Assembly (NCBI GenBank): GCA_038030265.1
Contig: CM075943.1
Span: 24,614,001-24,678,000 of the forward strand
Direction of reading: 5' to 3'
Source of the DNA: Corythucha ciliata
Taxonomy: Eukaryota; Arthropoda; Insecta; Hemiptera; Tingidae
Length of the DNA: 64,000 nucleotides
Shown: positions 26,001-35,405 of the stretch, one piece after another
Layout: each line of letters starts with the position of its first letter
Numbering within the stretch: position 1 is the first letter of the stretch
The notes under the pieces: model-generated
What the model was told of the DNA's origin: nothing
Databases searched by the model: none
Seen by the model: only the letters and a program-made list of their open reading frames with translations
Translations under genes and position numbers: made by a program

Positions 26001-29000
26001 CGCCCAGTGGGCGGAATGAAATACCCATAACGCGTTCTGGGTAATTCATTTTACTCAACAGCCGAAATAAAGGATAGGGTGAGTCTATTTCGCGTCGTGG
26101 GTCTTCCGATTTTACCCACAACGCGTTGTGCGTATTTCGAATTACCCACATAGCGATTTTAACCCGGCTTCTGTGTCTTGCCTGATTAGACAGCGATAAA
26201 TTACAGTTTGAGTCTGTTGAGCGTCTCGTGTGTTCTCGTGGTAAATGCCACGGGAGCGTATCATGCGTGAATAAATAAAGTTTGCCACTTTGAGTGTATG
26301 TTTCTTCCTCGTTCTATGTTTCGCTGCTGTCATTTATTTTCAATTTCCTTTTTGCTATGAAATTTTTTTCATTCAATCATCGTGTTTAATTATCATTCCG
26401 TTCATTTGCTTTAATTGTCCAGCAATATCGGTGTAAAGGGAGTTCAGACACATCTGACTCTGCGTTGTGAGTAATTTGAAATGTGCACATCGCGTTGCGG
26501 GTAAATCGAAGTAGCCAGGACGCGTTGTGGGCAAAATCGGAAGATCCACGACGCGAAATAGCCTGTCCTAACCTTTATTTCGGCTATTGAGTAAAATGAG
26601 TTACCCAGAACGCGTTATGGGTATTTCATTCCGCCCACTGGGCGAAAAAAATTACCCACGACGCGTTGTGAGCATTTCACACTGCCCATAACGCGTTGTG
26701 GGTAAATTTTTCGGGCAATGGGCGAATTCGGCCATTGCGAATAACATATATACTATGTAACGAATTTTCTAAGGGGTTGGCAATCGTGGGTATTCTAGCC
26801 TTTAGGCTACTCAGGAGAGGGTTAGGTCGATGGGGCAGCGAAAGAAATTCGTGTATCGGGAACGTATCGAAAGAAAGGGACGCTATATATTTTGCGAAAC
26901 AAATAGGGAACAAAATACAAGCCTAGAAATGATAAAATAAATGAGCTCCTCGAATGTATTGTGACGTACACACTAAAATTAAAATTAATGTTTCTCCTAC
27001 GAGTCTTCAATGAAGATAAAAGTAACAGGGGGGGGGGGAGAAGAAAAGAAGAGAATCCTGCCGGTAATCAGTGACAATATACCGGGGTTGAATGAAGGGA
27101 TGTAAATAAAATAAATTAAAATCTTATCTGTTCGGCGAGCTAGTATTCACGAAGCCACGGCCCCGAGACCCCCTGAATACTCCGGCGAATCCTCCGATAA
27201 CTGTATTTAATTGTGGGGTACACCACAGCCAGAAGCCACACTCCACCGATACACGGTGCCTGGATAATAATGGAAAACGAATAGGGAAATATTCGAGACA
27301 CGGAAAACTTAATCGCTCATCTCTAGGACGTTGTTTTGACTTACCCAGATGGGCGCGTTACGGAATTGACGAACTCGGGGAGATATGCACGGGCCGACAA
27401 GACAAACCAATTTCTTTAGGCTGTCCTAGCCGAGCAGCGATAATCGGTACGTACGAGACGAAACGGTAATTTACAATATAGAGTACGATATCTTTACTCA
27501 AAGTCTCGGCGTCAAACTGACTGGGGTAACACGGGATGTCGTAGGGGCAAAGGTGGAAGAGAGTACTATTTTATTATTGTCTCTTCGTTTATTACTTTTT
27601 TTTTTTTTTTTTGTTATTTAAATCCGGCCTAGAGTTCTACCCCTCTACTTTTCTCCACGTGAGTCTGGTAAAAGGGAAAACATAAAGCAATTTCTTCTTA
27701 CGATTTTTATTGGGCTAAATTAAACGTCCTCCTACCGGAAATCAAAATCCGGTTACAACTATACATATAGAAATATATGTATTAGATATTATAATATACA
27801 GTGTGTTTGAGGTTTGTGTGGCAATACTGAACCACGTTTCAGATTTTAGATTTTTCGGGTGTGGGAGAACAGTTGCTGAGGGAAACTTGAACAATTTTAG
27901 GGCACGTTTGCTCTTTCGACAAAATTACAATTTTATTAAATGTTTGGCGAATGACACGGATTTTGGGTTCTGTTCAACTGTTTCCTACTTTAAATGTACA
28001 ACTGTGATTAAGGGCTCGGTGGTGTTGGAGGGGAACCTCATATGGTCCCACGAGACGTCCACGCCTACAATATCGTACCTAAGAACCCGGTAGATACGGT
28101 CTATCTGTGTCTGTGTGACGTGGGGGTGATTCTGTTACTTGCAAAATTTACGTGTCTTAAAATGGAAGAAGGGTGAGGGGAGGTACCTCGTTGTCATGGT
28201 TTTTACGATACCTAGTGAATTTAACTGCGGAATTTTCACGCGAGAATGTGTGGTCTCGAAGAAAAAATAACAAATGAGTGAAAAAACCAAGGCAACGGGG
28301 TACATCCTCACCCCTTCCTACCCAGTTACGACACGTAAATTTTGCAAGTTACAGAATCACCCCCTGGTGTTACAATGGTTACTTTCACCGTTACTTTTTG
28401 ATTTCTCGTTGTAAACTACGCGTTACTGCCTACCTCCATTAACTGATGGGTCCGAAGAGACCATAAGCATGGTCGCTGTTTTTTTCAGAAACTTGATTAT
28501 ATTTTATACTTGGGTACTTTTGGACTGTGCGATTACTGTTAGAAGAAGATTTACTCTCTTACAAAACAACCCTGATGGAGAAGGCCTTGAAAGATAAATG
28601 AACATGTACTCCCTCCCCTTGACTATATTTCAATGAAGTGAGACCTATAGTATTTCCTACGCGTCTTTTTCGCGCAGTAGCATGTGTTTGCTTGATTTTT
28701 TTCGGGTCAACGACCTTGATTTTTCTGGGCCTGAAATATTCATTCAAATTTCATTTACAATGTATAATTTATGTAGGTCACCAACCCCTAAATTTCAAGG
28801 AGAAATACTCTTGTAAGGGTATGGCGACCTGGAAGCTACTCAGTTCGAGTGGTCCTAGGCGTGCATTAGCCGACTGAAACGTGTTGAAACTAATCAAGTC
28901 CTTGATTATAGTTGACAGTGGTATTGATATGCGTTCCGTTTATTACACTAATAATATATATAAGATAACGCTAAGTGGACAAAGTATTCGACGCATTTTC

Positions 29001-29338
29001 TGAACACCTGAGAAGTCTTCTCGCTGGAAGAATAACAGTGAAAGCGAGGTAAACATGGGGGGGGGGGGAGATACTGCTACTGAAATAATGCAAGCGATAC
29101 GACTACTCTACAAGGTTTGCATACCAGGAAGAAAAATTTATGGTGATGGACTCATCAGAGTATCATATACCTTGTTAGATAACACAATTTTCTGTATACC
29201 TCTGATACTTTTGCCAAGGTTAGAGACATTTTTTACGAGGGGGGGGGGACAAATACCGGTCGTTTTTCTTTGAAAATAAGTCTTAATTTTTTTAAATGTT
29301 TATTTTTTTGATAAGTGTTAAAGTCGAAAAACTTGAAG

Positions 29339-29374
<36 letters not shown>

Positions 29375-31529
29375 GTAGTAATTAGGAGGATTTGAGCTTT
29401 TAGTTCGGAACTTGAGATACGCACCTACTGCAACTTCCCCTGGATTGACTACTTTCGCTGTCTTCCAAGCCTCCCGCTTTTTTCCCCCCACATTCTTTGT
29501 AAGGGTTTTGAACCGGTTGTTTCAAGGTAAAGTGTCAAGTGATGTGTGTCACACGTCAAAAGGAAAGTTTTTTTTGATTGATTCTCGAGCGGTTTTTCGC
29601 TCAAATTATGCATGTATACATATAGATAGACAATTTTCCTTTGACTATTATTAAACGGATATTTAGGGGAAGGAGATTTAGTTTGAGGTGAGCAGCGCAA
29701 CGAAGGTGAAAAATAAATTTAAAATGTATGAGAAAACGAGTTTTCACGATGTGAGTCTTGGACTCACAAATTGTGGTGGGACTGGGCAGGGGTGAGATTG
29801 CGGGGAGAATGCGGTGTGTTTGTATTTAATTGACTTCACTTACGTCGTCGGTTCATCCAAGAACATGACGAGTGGATTGTTCACCAGTTCTAAGGCGATG
29901 GACAGTCGTTTCTTTTGTCCACCGGAGAGACGAGAGGCTCGAGTATTTTTCGCTTCATACAGACCCAAAATTGTGAGGATTTCGTCAATCTGTTCAACAA
30001 AACAGTAACACACAGTTGGGAATCATTAGCTCTAAGCCCTGGAATGAAATAGGAAAATTCACCCCTACCCTCCCCACCACCCACCAGGAAATTGGCATAC
30101 CCAGGCTCTTGAATTGGCTATAGCTGCCTAGTTTTCTCCAGAATTGGCATTTCGCATTTGAGCCACAGAGCATACAATGTGTGTCGTATAGGTATTCGCA
30201 CTACCCCCACCACCTCCTACACTTAGTTGTGACCCTACAACTTGTTTATTTTTAAAAAACCAGTTTTGGGCACGTGATTTGGTTGCTTGCATTAATGGGA
30301 AAAAAGAAAAAAAAACTTGTTTTTTTTTCTCTTTTTTTCGATTCACTTGTAAACAATAAATTAATGGAAAAAATTTGAATTTATGACTTATCTTTAAACA
30401 AAAAATTATTTAGCAAAATTACTCTTACCACGCCGTATTTATCTTTTTCGTTGAATTTAGCCGACAGTTTAAGGTCAGCCGCAACTTTCATATTTTCCTT
30501 CACCGTCAACAGTGGCTGAAGGCGGTCATCCTGAGTGATATAGCAGGAGACACGTCGAAATTCGTCCAAATCCCTTTCTCGCCCGTTGACTGTGACAGCG
30601 CCGCGAACGCCCGTAATTCTTTGGAGAGATGAACAAAAAAAACAATGACAGATTTAAAAATTCAAATTTTTTGGTGACAGGGGAGGGGGGAATTTGTCTA
30701 CTGATTCACCTGTATCCGGATAATACATCTAGAAGCGTGGATTTTCCCGCTCCAGACGGTCCCATAATTGCGACTAATTGCGCCGGTAGAAATCTTCCGT
30801 GAACGTTATGGAGGATTTCCTTTGTGCCTTCGAAATAAATAAAAAAATCAATTTGAAACTAGTGTTTGGCTAAATTGAGTAACAATTTCCATTTGGTGGG
30901 CGTGTGGGTGGTAGTTCCGCGCTTTTTTTTTCGTTTTGTACAGTTGTTTTTCGGTTACGCAAATGTTTGAAACCAAAGGAGAAAACGATGTCACGAAGGA
31001 TATTGCCGATTGTTTCACTAACATATCACCGTCCGAAAGAAGTAGTGACTAGTGGCTTTTATTGATTTGTTTATTTTTTACTTCCATGTTTTCTTTACAT
31101 TATTTCGTATGACTTCCTAGATGTTCGAATTTCAAAGAATCCTTGATTTTTTGTTGTTGTTAAAACTGCCCTTGCGAGGCTCTTAAACGCTTTCTTACAG
31201 GCAGGGCGCATCAAAATTTGAGATCTGTCCATTTCCTAGTATAAGGAAGCAATGCCTAAAGAATTAGAAACCCCGCAATTTTCATTTGTTTGAGGCGCTT
31301 AAAGCCGTTAAGAAGTGGGGGGGGGGGGGTACTAAGGCTGCAACTTCGGCAATGTAGGTCACTTGCGATATACATATACCTCGTCTAAAGCCGAGAGAGG
31401 CTCGATACTGAAGATCCTGAAAACGGATTTCAACGGGCTCAGTCGCCGGGAGTCTCGTGTATGTCAAATTATTCGTCTTGTCGTGAAGCACGATCTCTTC
31501 CACATTGTCCGTGGACCCCATGCCCGGTT
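6401..31529 (-). CDS. ABC transporter subfamily G half-transporter (ABCG1/ABCG4 type), eleven exons
   Basis: Exons in transcript order: 31380-31529, 30710-30827, 30429-30618, 29844-29989, 7826-8064, 7611-7739, 7429-7497, 7198-7366, 7035-7135, 6815-6973 and 6401-6748, about 605 codons, a normal size for an ABCG half-transporter. Domain order is nucleotide-binding domain then membrane domain, as in the G subfamily. Visible motifs are Walker [11 protein letters not shown]-loop [13 protein letters not shown], signature [14 protein letters not shown] and Walker B with D-loop [15 protein letters not shown]. The membrane half contains [20 protein letters not shown] and ends [14 protein letters not shown]. 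All junctions keep phase except 7611-7739 to 7429-7497, where a micro-exon or an indel must be missing. The first methionine is at 31521, but the acceptor before it shows there is an upstream exon. Substrate unknown; family members move sterols and other lipids. Confidence 0.92.
7429..7497 (-). CDS. ABCG exon with unresolved upstream junction
   Basis: This 69-base exon is open in only one frame ([20 protein letters not shown]) and that frame fits the family at the start of the membrane domain. It needs a phase-0 upstream border, but the preceding exon ends in phase 1 at 7611 with a clear GTAAAA donor. The 113 bases between contain a C/G homopolymer and no obvious complete exon. A micro-exon, an alternative donor or a sequence error in the homopolymer would each resolve it. 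Confidence 0.7.
11295..11515. repeat. Fold-back MITE with GACGTGACGTGGGAA arms
   Basis: Arms of about 50 bases begin CAGACTATTTGGACGTGACG at the left and mirror to GTCCGAGTAGACTG at the right. A second nested inverted repeat (GTTCACATTGCTC) sits inside. No coding content. Confidence 0.7.
11623..13174. mobile_element. Large inverted-repeat element, ~340-bp arms
   Basis: The left arm (about 11623-11960) and right arm (about 12826-13174) share long blocks such as GACAAAAATCTCGTCT, GAACACGAATCTGAAGAGAT and CGCATTCTACGGAAAATATT in opposite orientation. The 860-base centre holds degenerate units about 150 bases apart, each with GAAAGCT followed by a TTAAATTT-like stretch. ORF-like stretches in both arms translate alike (WTKISSxIFS) but have no start or recognisable domain. 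Confidence 0.75.
13440..14035 (+). repeat. Dispersed repeat with internal duplication, copy 1
   Basis: It opens with TTTCGCTCCGGCAGCTGGCG and contains the phrase GTACCGAATATAATGCTTCT (then GGAACCAACTGGTGA) twice, about 310 bases apart. The same arrangement recurs at 25250-25880 in the same orientation. The GCTCCGGCAGCTGGCGGTCG opening also occurs alone near 32406. Non-coding; class unknown. Confidence 0.7.
14406..14528. repeat. Small MITE with ACGCCATGTTCG termini
   Basis: GACGCCATGTTCGCTCTTAT at the left is mirrored by TAAGAACGAACATGGCGTC at the right. The element is 123 bases and non-coding. Confidence 0.65.
15096..15228. repeat. Small MITE, perfect 23-bp inverted termini
   Basis: GGGGGTCAACCATGAGCTAG is matched exactly by CTAGCTCATGGTTGACCCCC. 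The element is 133 bases with no coding content. Confidence 0.7.
15229..16675. other. AT-rich intronic stretch, nothing identified
   Basis: Long A/T-rich blocks (TTAATTAAT near 15960 and 16130). Several short ORFs show no domain signal. Confidence 0.5.
16676..18836. mobile_element. TIR DNA transposon derivative, 2.16 kb, 33-bp perfect termini
   Basis: AAAGCTTGTACACACGGAGA followed by CATTTATGTCATG is matched perfectly in reverse complement at the right end. No transposase is readable inside, so it is non-autonomous. A Harbinger-type MITE (17138-17493) is nested in it. The target duplication is unclear. Confidence 0.75.
17138..17493. mobile_element. PIF/Harbinger MITE carrying a transposase start, copy 1
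   Basis: It is full of CAGTTTAAACTG-type subterminal repeats and flanked by TAA on both sides. On the minus strand an ORF (17222-17431) contains [20 protein letters not shown] and [16 protein letters not shown], a basic N-terminal transposase stretch as in Harbinger elements. It is homologous, in inverted orientation, to the copy at 47284-47748, with more decayed ends. Confidence 0.75.
19052..19432. mobile_element. MITE with GGTCGGTCGTCCACTGG termini, TTA target
   Basis: The left terminus GGTCGGTCGTCCACTGGAAG is mirrored at the right end with a few changes; TTA flanks both sides (19049-19051 and 19433-19435), consistent with PIF/Harbinger. An inner inverted pair GTGGCGTACCCAGAGG / CTAGGTACGCCCCTG suggests a second, nested element. 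Confidence 0.7.
19557..19985 (+). repeat. 429-bp dispersed repeat, copy 1
   Basis: It starts TTTTGGCTTATTATTTC, which folds into a short hairpin, and ends ATTCGCAGCGTTTT. Two further copies of exactly the same length are at 24654-25082 (inverted) and 41628-42056. Each is bounded by TTTT, perhaps a target duplication. A frame without an ATG stays open through 70 codons in all copies, reading [14 protein letters not shown]. Confidence 0.8.
20300..21960 (+). pseudogene. Penelope-like retroelement remnant (reverse transcriptase plus GIY-YIG endonuclease)
   Basis: Reading several frames in order gives [10 protein letters not shown], a [11 protein letters not shown] stretch, [20 protein letters not shown], the catalytic [28 protein letters not shown] and [20 protein letters not shown], all in PLE reverse transcriptase order. 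Near 21500 [20 protein letters not shown] and [15 protein letters not shown] mark the GIY-YIG domain. The 5' part is missing, and frameshifts occur near 20400, 20700, 20990 and 21400. It ends with a [20 protein letters not shown] tail typical of the group. Confidence 0.88.
21961..23600. other. Intronic stretch without identified features
   Basis: Short ORFs only. I find no domain, no strong inverted repeat and no tandem array here. Confidence 0.5.
23600..24030 (+). repeat. Degenerate tandem repeat family A, intron block
   Basis: Successive phrases of about 45 bases resemble CAATTTCGCGGGTTTGG followed by CTCTTTCAAAAACC, each diverged. An apparent 135-codon ORF (23374-23781) is made largely of this repeat and is not a gene. 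Confidence 0.65.
24031..24650. other. Region of short AGTGCGG / CGGAGCGTGCG motifs
   Basis: GGAGCGTGCGGAATTAGCGT and GGAGCGTGCGTAATTGGCGT lie about 65 bases apart, and AAGTACTTTACGTGACTG and AAAGTACTTTCCGTCACTG follow. It looks like a decayed repetitive element; no class assigned. Confidence 0.45.
24654..25082 (-). repeat. 429-bp dispersed repeat, copy 2 (inverted)
   Basis: Nearly identical to 19557-19985 in opposite orientation. It begins AAAACGCTGCGAATTATCG and ends AATAATAAGCCAAAA on the plus strand. Confidence 0.82.
25250..25880 (+). repeat. Dispersed repeat with internal duplication, copy 2
   Basis: Same order as 13440-14035: GCTCCGGCAGCAGGCGGTCG, then ATAATGTTGAGACCATGATT, then two GTACCGAATAT-ATGC-TCT units. 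Both copies end with ACGAGAGTTATCGTGCTAAC in or after the unit. Confidence 0.7.
25897..26748. mobile_element. 852-bp fold-back element with arrays of palindromic ACGCGT modules
   Basis: The first and last ~300 bases are inverted repeats starting TATGTTATTCGCAATGGCCG, flanked by TA on both sides. Each arm carries a series of near-palindromes such as ACCCACAACGCGTTATGGGC and ACCCATAACGCGTTCTGGGT, about eleven in all. The centre (about 26160-26460) is unrelated and has no recognisable gene. Confidence 0.82.
26749..28121. other. Intronic stretch with a GC-richer block
   Basis: About 27120-27560 is less AT-rich than its surroundings and could be part of an old retroelement, but I recognise no domain. 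A T-run lies near 27597 and a G-run near 27030. Confidence 0.45.
28122..28364. mobile_element. MITE with GGGGGTGATTCTGTTACTTG arms
   Basis: Left and right arms of about 85 bases are inverted copies, including TTGCAAAATTTACGTGTC. The element is 243 bases and non-coding. Confidence 0.72.
28365..29843. other. Intronic stretch, simple repeats only
   Basis: A G-run at about 29056, a G-run at about 29240 and a poly-A of over 30 bases at 29340. No gene or inverted-repeat element found. Confidence 0.5.
29844..29989 (-). CDS. ABCG exon: ABC signature, Walker B and D-loop
   Basis: Acceptor TTGAACAG is at 29990-29991 and donor GTAAGT at 29838-29843. The exon encodes [20 protein letters not shown], the signature [14 protein letters not shown] and VMFLDEPTT. 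These are the ATPase elements that contact ATP across the dimer interface. It ends in phase 2, and its partner exon lies 21.8 kb away at 8064. Confidence 0.95.
30429..30618 (-). CDS. ABCG exon: Q-loop region of the nucleotide-binding domain
   Basis: It encodes [20 protein letters not shown], then [19 protein letters not shown] with the Q-loop glutamine, then [20 protein letters not shown]. The AAAG acceptor and GTAAGAG donor preserve phase with both neighbours. Confidence 0.94.
30710..30827 (-). CDS. ABCG exon: Walker A
   Basis: It encodes [20 protein letters not shown] followed by [19 protein letters not shown], the P-loop that holds the ATP phosphates. The acceptor CGAAG and donor CAG/GTGAAT are phase-consistent with the exons at 31380 and 30429. 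Confidence 0.95.
31380..31529 (-). CDS. ABCG exon: N-terminus before the nucleotide-binding domain
   Basis: It encodes [18 protein letters not shown] and [19 protein letters not shown]. The region just before the P-loop often reads like this in ABCG1/4 proteins. An acceptor (TTTTGTTACAG) sits 8 bases before the first ATG at 31521, so the annotated start may be internal; the upstream in-frame codons give PG before the methionine. The end at CGAG/GTATAT leaves phase 1 and joins the Walker A exon cleanly. Confidence 0.85.
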
Positions 31530-32400
31530 CTGTAACAAAAGAATCGCGAGTGTTAAATACGAGGCAGTAATGAATTAAATTTGAACGTTTTAAGACATTC
31601 TTTGGTCATTAGAGGTTGTCCTTCGGATGAAACAAATGATCGAGGAAATTTGTGAAATGAATTCCAAGTCGTCTGACCCCCCCCCCCCACCGCACAAAAC
31701 ATCATCTTACCCCGAGAAAGGAGTTGTTGTTCTTTTTCAAGTGAATTACGCGATTTATGGGGTTAGGGAAGGCGTAAATTAATTGGGCGGGAAACATGAT
31801 TTGCCCATAGACACCTATGTACTCTCCGAAAATTGTGAAGGGGAGAGGGTGAGAGCACTCTGGGGCTCTGCGAATTTCTTTAAAAACCAAATTTCGAGGT
31901 CTTGGCTCATTCAGAGAAACAAACGAAAAGTTTGGACATTAAAGAGGAGTTTTGCCTTGATAAAACCGATAATCGTGTCTTGTTTTTCAGTCAGACGAGC
32001 TGCTGTCTGCTGAACACATTGCGTGGGCCGCACGAAATGTTTCCTGCGCAGGCCACTCAATCGAACGCCCCAAAAAGTCTAGGGAAGAGCTTCGGAAGTC
32101 CCCCCACCCCACAACTCCGCCCAATTTTTAAATTTCCCATTTTTGACAGAGTCACTCTGGTAGATTTTATCGATGAATTCTATTATCGAAGAATTGACCA
32201 ATCCGGCGATGAATTGTAAGTTTTTGACGTATTTCAAGGATAAATTGACTGTTTTTGGTCATTTTACGGGACTCGGGCTTCGGAACCCGGATTTTTCTCT
32301 AATTCGACACCAAAGAAATGACCTTTTCTCAACACTATCAAAAACTTCATGTCGCTTCCCCGAATCTGAATATTCGGGGCCAAAAACAGCCAACTTTATC
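31530..32400. other. Upstream ABCG intron or 5' flank, no gene identified
   Basis: It contains a C-run at 31678 and isolated phrases like AACCAAATTTCGAGGTCTTG (family A). Confidence 0.45.
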
Positions 32401-32648
32401 CCTGGGGAAAAATCACTCCGGCAGCTGGCGGTCGGACAGAGTTCATTTTCATTTTGTATACGGATACTCTAGGCCGTCGGCCGGATACTCTACCGGGTTG
32501 CCGCGGCACCCTGAGGTGCCGTGAGCCACGTTGACGGGTGTCACGACTGCTTGTATGAGTTTATCTGCAGCTTAATTATGAACCAAAATTCTAATAAGAG
32601 AATAGACTAATCAAATATAGAACCAACTGTAGCAATAACAAGAAAATC

Positions 32649-33260
32649 ATGAAGCCTATATTGTGCTCTCTCATAAATGACGACGACTGTAGGGCAAAAT
32701 TAGCATACCTCATGGATGACACTATCCAAACACCTCAGCGCGTCAATTCTGGTGTGCTAGAAAGTCCCTCTGATTGTACATTGTCGCTCTCAGACAAACT
32801 TTCATCCATCGAGAGAGATATCAGTACCTGCGGCAGAATAATTTGAGAATTTCTTCCCTGTTTTCTAGAGAGGGAAACTCAAATCCTCAAATATTTGAAG
32901 ATATTTTAAATCACCAAATGAATTTAAAACTGGCACTCGACAGATACTTTCCGGACTTGGCCATCAAAAAGTATGACCGGATTCGATATCCGTTTTCCAT
33001 CCACCGTGGTGGAAAAGTGTATGTGACATTTGAGAAACGACAGGGCTCTACAACTCAAAAAACTGCGCGCCGAGGGTGCGGTCCAATCTCTGTTTCGACC
33101 TCAGCTACCAAAGATATTTGGCCCTGGTTTATCAGCCCGACAGCCAGGAGTGCATATGGACCACTCCTGTGGCCGCGGCAGGATGCCCCGTTTTCCCCTC
33201 TCGGTTCTCATCAGCCCTGGTGATGAGCCGGGCGGGTCCTCCCGCGGATCGTAGTGCAGA
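32649..33260 (+). pseudogene. Unrecognised coding-like remnant in two to three frames
   Basis: Frame one gives LINDDDCRAKLAYLMDDTIQ and LSLSDKLSSIERDISTCGRI. A shift near 32840 continues as ISSLFSREGNSNPQIFEDIL, NLKLALDRYFPDLAIKKYDR and FSIHRGGKVYVTFEKRQG; a further shift near 33050 gives LQLKKLRAEGAVQSLFRPQL. Amino-acid composition looks protein-like through the shifts. It may be the first ORF of a retroelement, but I recognise no domain. It lies just after a GCTCCGGCAGCTGGCGGTCG-type repeat. Confidence 0.4.
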
Positions 33261-33589
33261 GCACTTGTGCTCATGAGGAGCAGCGGTCCATCAGTTCCAA
33301 ACTCGGCTCAATTGCAGGGCTAATGAGACCAGGACCACGTAGGTGAAACTTCTGAAGGTCTGAGGTCAAAAAAGAGGCTGGACCGCACCCTTGGAGCATT
33401 TTTTGAGATTGCCTGGTGGGTTTAGCCCCAAAAACCCCCTGGTAGGTTTCCGTTGGGGAGCTTCTTCGCCCTCCCCCCACCCCTACTGTTTACTGTCGAC
33501 TGTGTTTGAGCCGGACTTCTTCCCCTACCCTCCCCTCCGTTCTACAATTTCGAAAAGTTTCGGTGGTTTTCAAAGGACTTTCTTGCATT

Positions 33590-34090
33590 AAGTCGTGTTG
33601 TTTTTTTTTTCAAATTTGGGTTTGAAACTATCAAATATTGAATTTGGGCTTATAAAAGAGCCAAACGTGAGAAATTGTTTTGTAAAAAGTCAAACCCTCG
33701 AAATTAGGGTCTTAAAGTGCGAAAATTCGCAAAATTAGGTTTTAAAGTACTGCAGGCATAAAGCTATAGCTGAGTTTCAGTTTTACTTCCGGACGCTGAA
33801 GATGGCGAGCAGCCGAAACCGGTTCGTTTTTGACGCACCTCAACGAGGGAAGACAGACAATATAGGCTCCTTCTGTGCTACAGCTTTATGCATGCATTAC
33901 CTACTAACCCTCGTAGTTTAAGCGACCCTACTAACAATATCAGTTTTAAAGTAATTTTACTTAAAGAGAAAACTTGGGTTTTGAACAACTCAAATCTGCG
34001 TAACTAAAGTTTCAAAAGAGTGTAGTGGCACAATATAGTGAAACGGGTTTTGAATGTGCCAAACTAGAATTTTGTATTATAGCGTGGAGT
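33590..34090 (-). repeat. Degenerate repeat family A (reverse orientation) with an inserted unit
   Basis: Phrases such as AAATTGGGTTTTAAAAGAGCC (approximate) repeat in reverse orientation. At 33740-33900 an inverted pair GCATAAAGCTATAGC / GCTACAGCTTTATGC encloses unrelated sequence including GAAGATGGCGAGCAGCCGAA. Confidence 0.55.
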
Positions 34091-34422
34091 TGAAGTCATC
34101 GTACAAACCTAAAAATCACGTTGGCGTCATGGAAAGCATTTTTCGGAAAGTACAGTGCCTACGCACCAATTAGTCTGCCTTTACATTTATGTAGAAATGC
34201 AGTTTTGTTTTAAAACGAGCACCCTACTTTGATTTTTAAAGGCCAGTTAGAAATGCCAGGAAAAACTGACCTGAACCAAGCGTAATATTACTGACATTAC
34301 GTGTTCTTACTTTAATTTTGTATCTTTCTCAATTTCATAATTACACCGCAAAAGCTTTATAGTTATGACATTTAATGACAGTGGTGGGGGAGGGGAACTA
34401 TTAATTCAAAAAGGAAACTTAC

Positions 34423-34440
34423 CGCCTCCTGGTTCCTTCC
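34423..34440 (-). other. Candidate upstream micro-exon of the ABCG gene
   Basis: On the minus strand a strong donor (GCG/GTAAGTTTCC) is preceded 18 bases earlier by TTTACCAG. The piece would end in phase 1 and read KEPGG, joining in frame to the PGMGS that starts the exon at 31529. It could equally be the end of a longer 5' exon. This rests only on splice signals and phase. Confidence 0.3.
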
Positions 34441-35405
34441 CTGGTAAACAGACAGTGACAATATGCCAGCTTTTTATTTTATTGTTTTAAAGAAAATTGA
34501 AAAGAAAAAAACACGAGGGTGCGACTGGTGGGAAGAGGGGGAGTTCATAAGATAAGATTTCTGGCCAAATAATTCGAGAGAGACGGTAAATCTTATGGAC
34601 TTTAGAACACACGTGAAAGGTCACGATTGACTGATAAAGATGAGTAGCCGTGTGAAAAATATTTCTCCCCTTAAAAATAGAGGAATTGAAGCTAAGTGAT
34701 CTAATTTTGAACGAGGGGAAAGATAATTCTCTCTCACTCTCTCTCTCTCTCTCGCCATCCGTCTTTCGTTACGTTGACAATGACGAACTCACGTCCACTG
34801 TTAATGGTTCCTCGGAGCTTTGTCCATGAAATAAACAACGTTAACGAGTTTAGAATATTTTTTTTATTACATTATTAGGGGTCGTCTCACTCTTCCATCA
34901 TTCGCTCTCCATTCGTGTTATCCCCCAGAGTAGGGAAGCCTGATTGGGGGGTCACGGTTAGGCGTATAGCGTTCCGTATTTTTTAATAGTTTTGCTCAAG
35001 TTCAGTTGACATTATAGACGAAGTTGAGGTTTTTTTGTAAACTATGTTTTTTGTAGTTTTTTTTTTTTTTTCAAGTAACTGGATTAACGGGTATACAATG
35101 CATTTTGTCTTTTGAATGTTTACCCCACGCTGGTTGATCACCGAAGGTGAACTTGATTTTTTTTTGTTTAATATTCTTGATTTATACGCCTCGTTGGTTT
35201 TCTTTTTCTTTTCGGTGCAATCAGCTCAGAGCTGGAGAAGCTCACGGTCCCACTAGAATCACTTTATGTATAAATTGAAAACCCCGGCTAATTTTACCTA
35301 CTAGCGTACTGTCCACCGAGTCGTTGAGTATCGCCTAAAAAGTAGAGCAGTGGCTCTTCAGTTCGAGGTGAGCGAAAAAGAAATAAATTAATCGCGTAAT
35401 CAAAC
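34441..35405. other. No gene identified; (TC)n microsatellite
   Basis: A TC repeat at about 34733-34755 and T-runs near 35055. Nothing else supported. Confidence 0.5.

Larger units (their letters stand above)
8065..29843 (-). other. 21.8 kb ABCG intron filled with transposable elements
   Basis: Donor GTAAGT follows the exon ending at 29844, and the acceptor TTTAG lies just before 8064; the split codon rejoins the TTGLDSS motif. No conserved host gene is readable inside. It holds fold-back or TIR elements at 11295, 11623, 14406, 15096, 16676, 19052, 25897 and 28122, two copies of the 429-bp repeat, a Penelope-like remnant and degenerate minisatellites. The first 3.2 kb (8065-11294) shows no recognisable element, only AT-rich single-copy-looking sequence and short ORFs. 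Confidence 0.85.
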
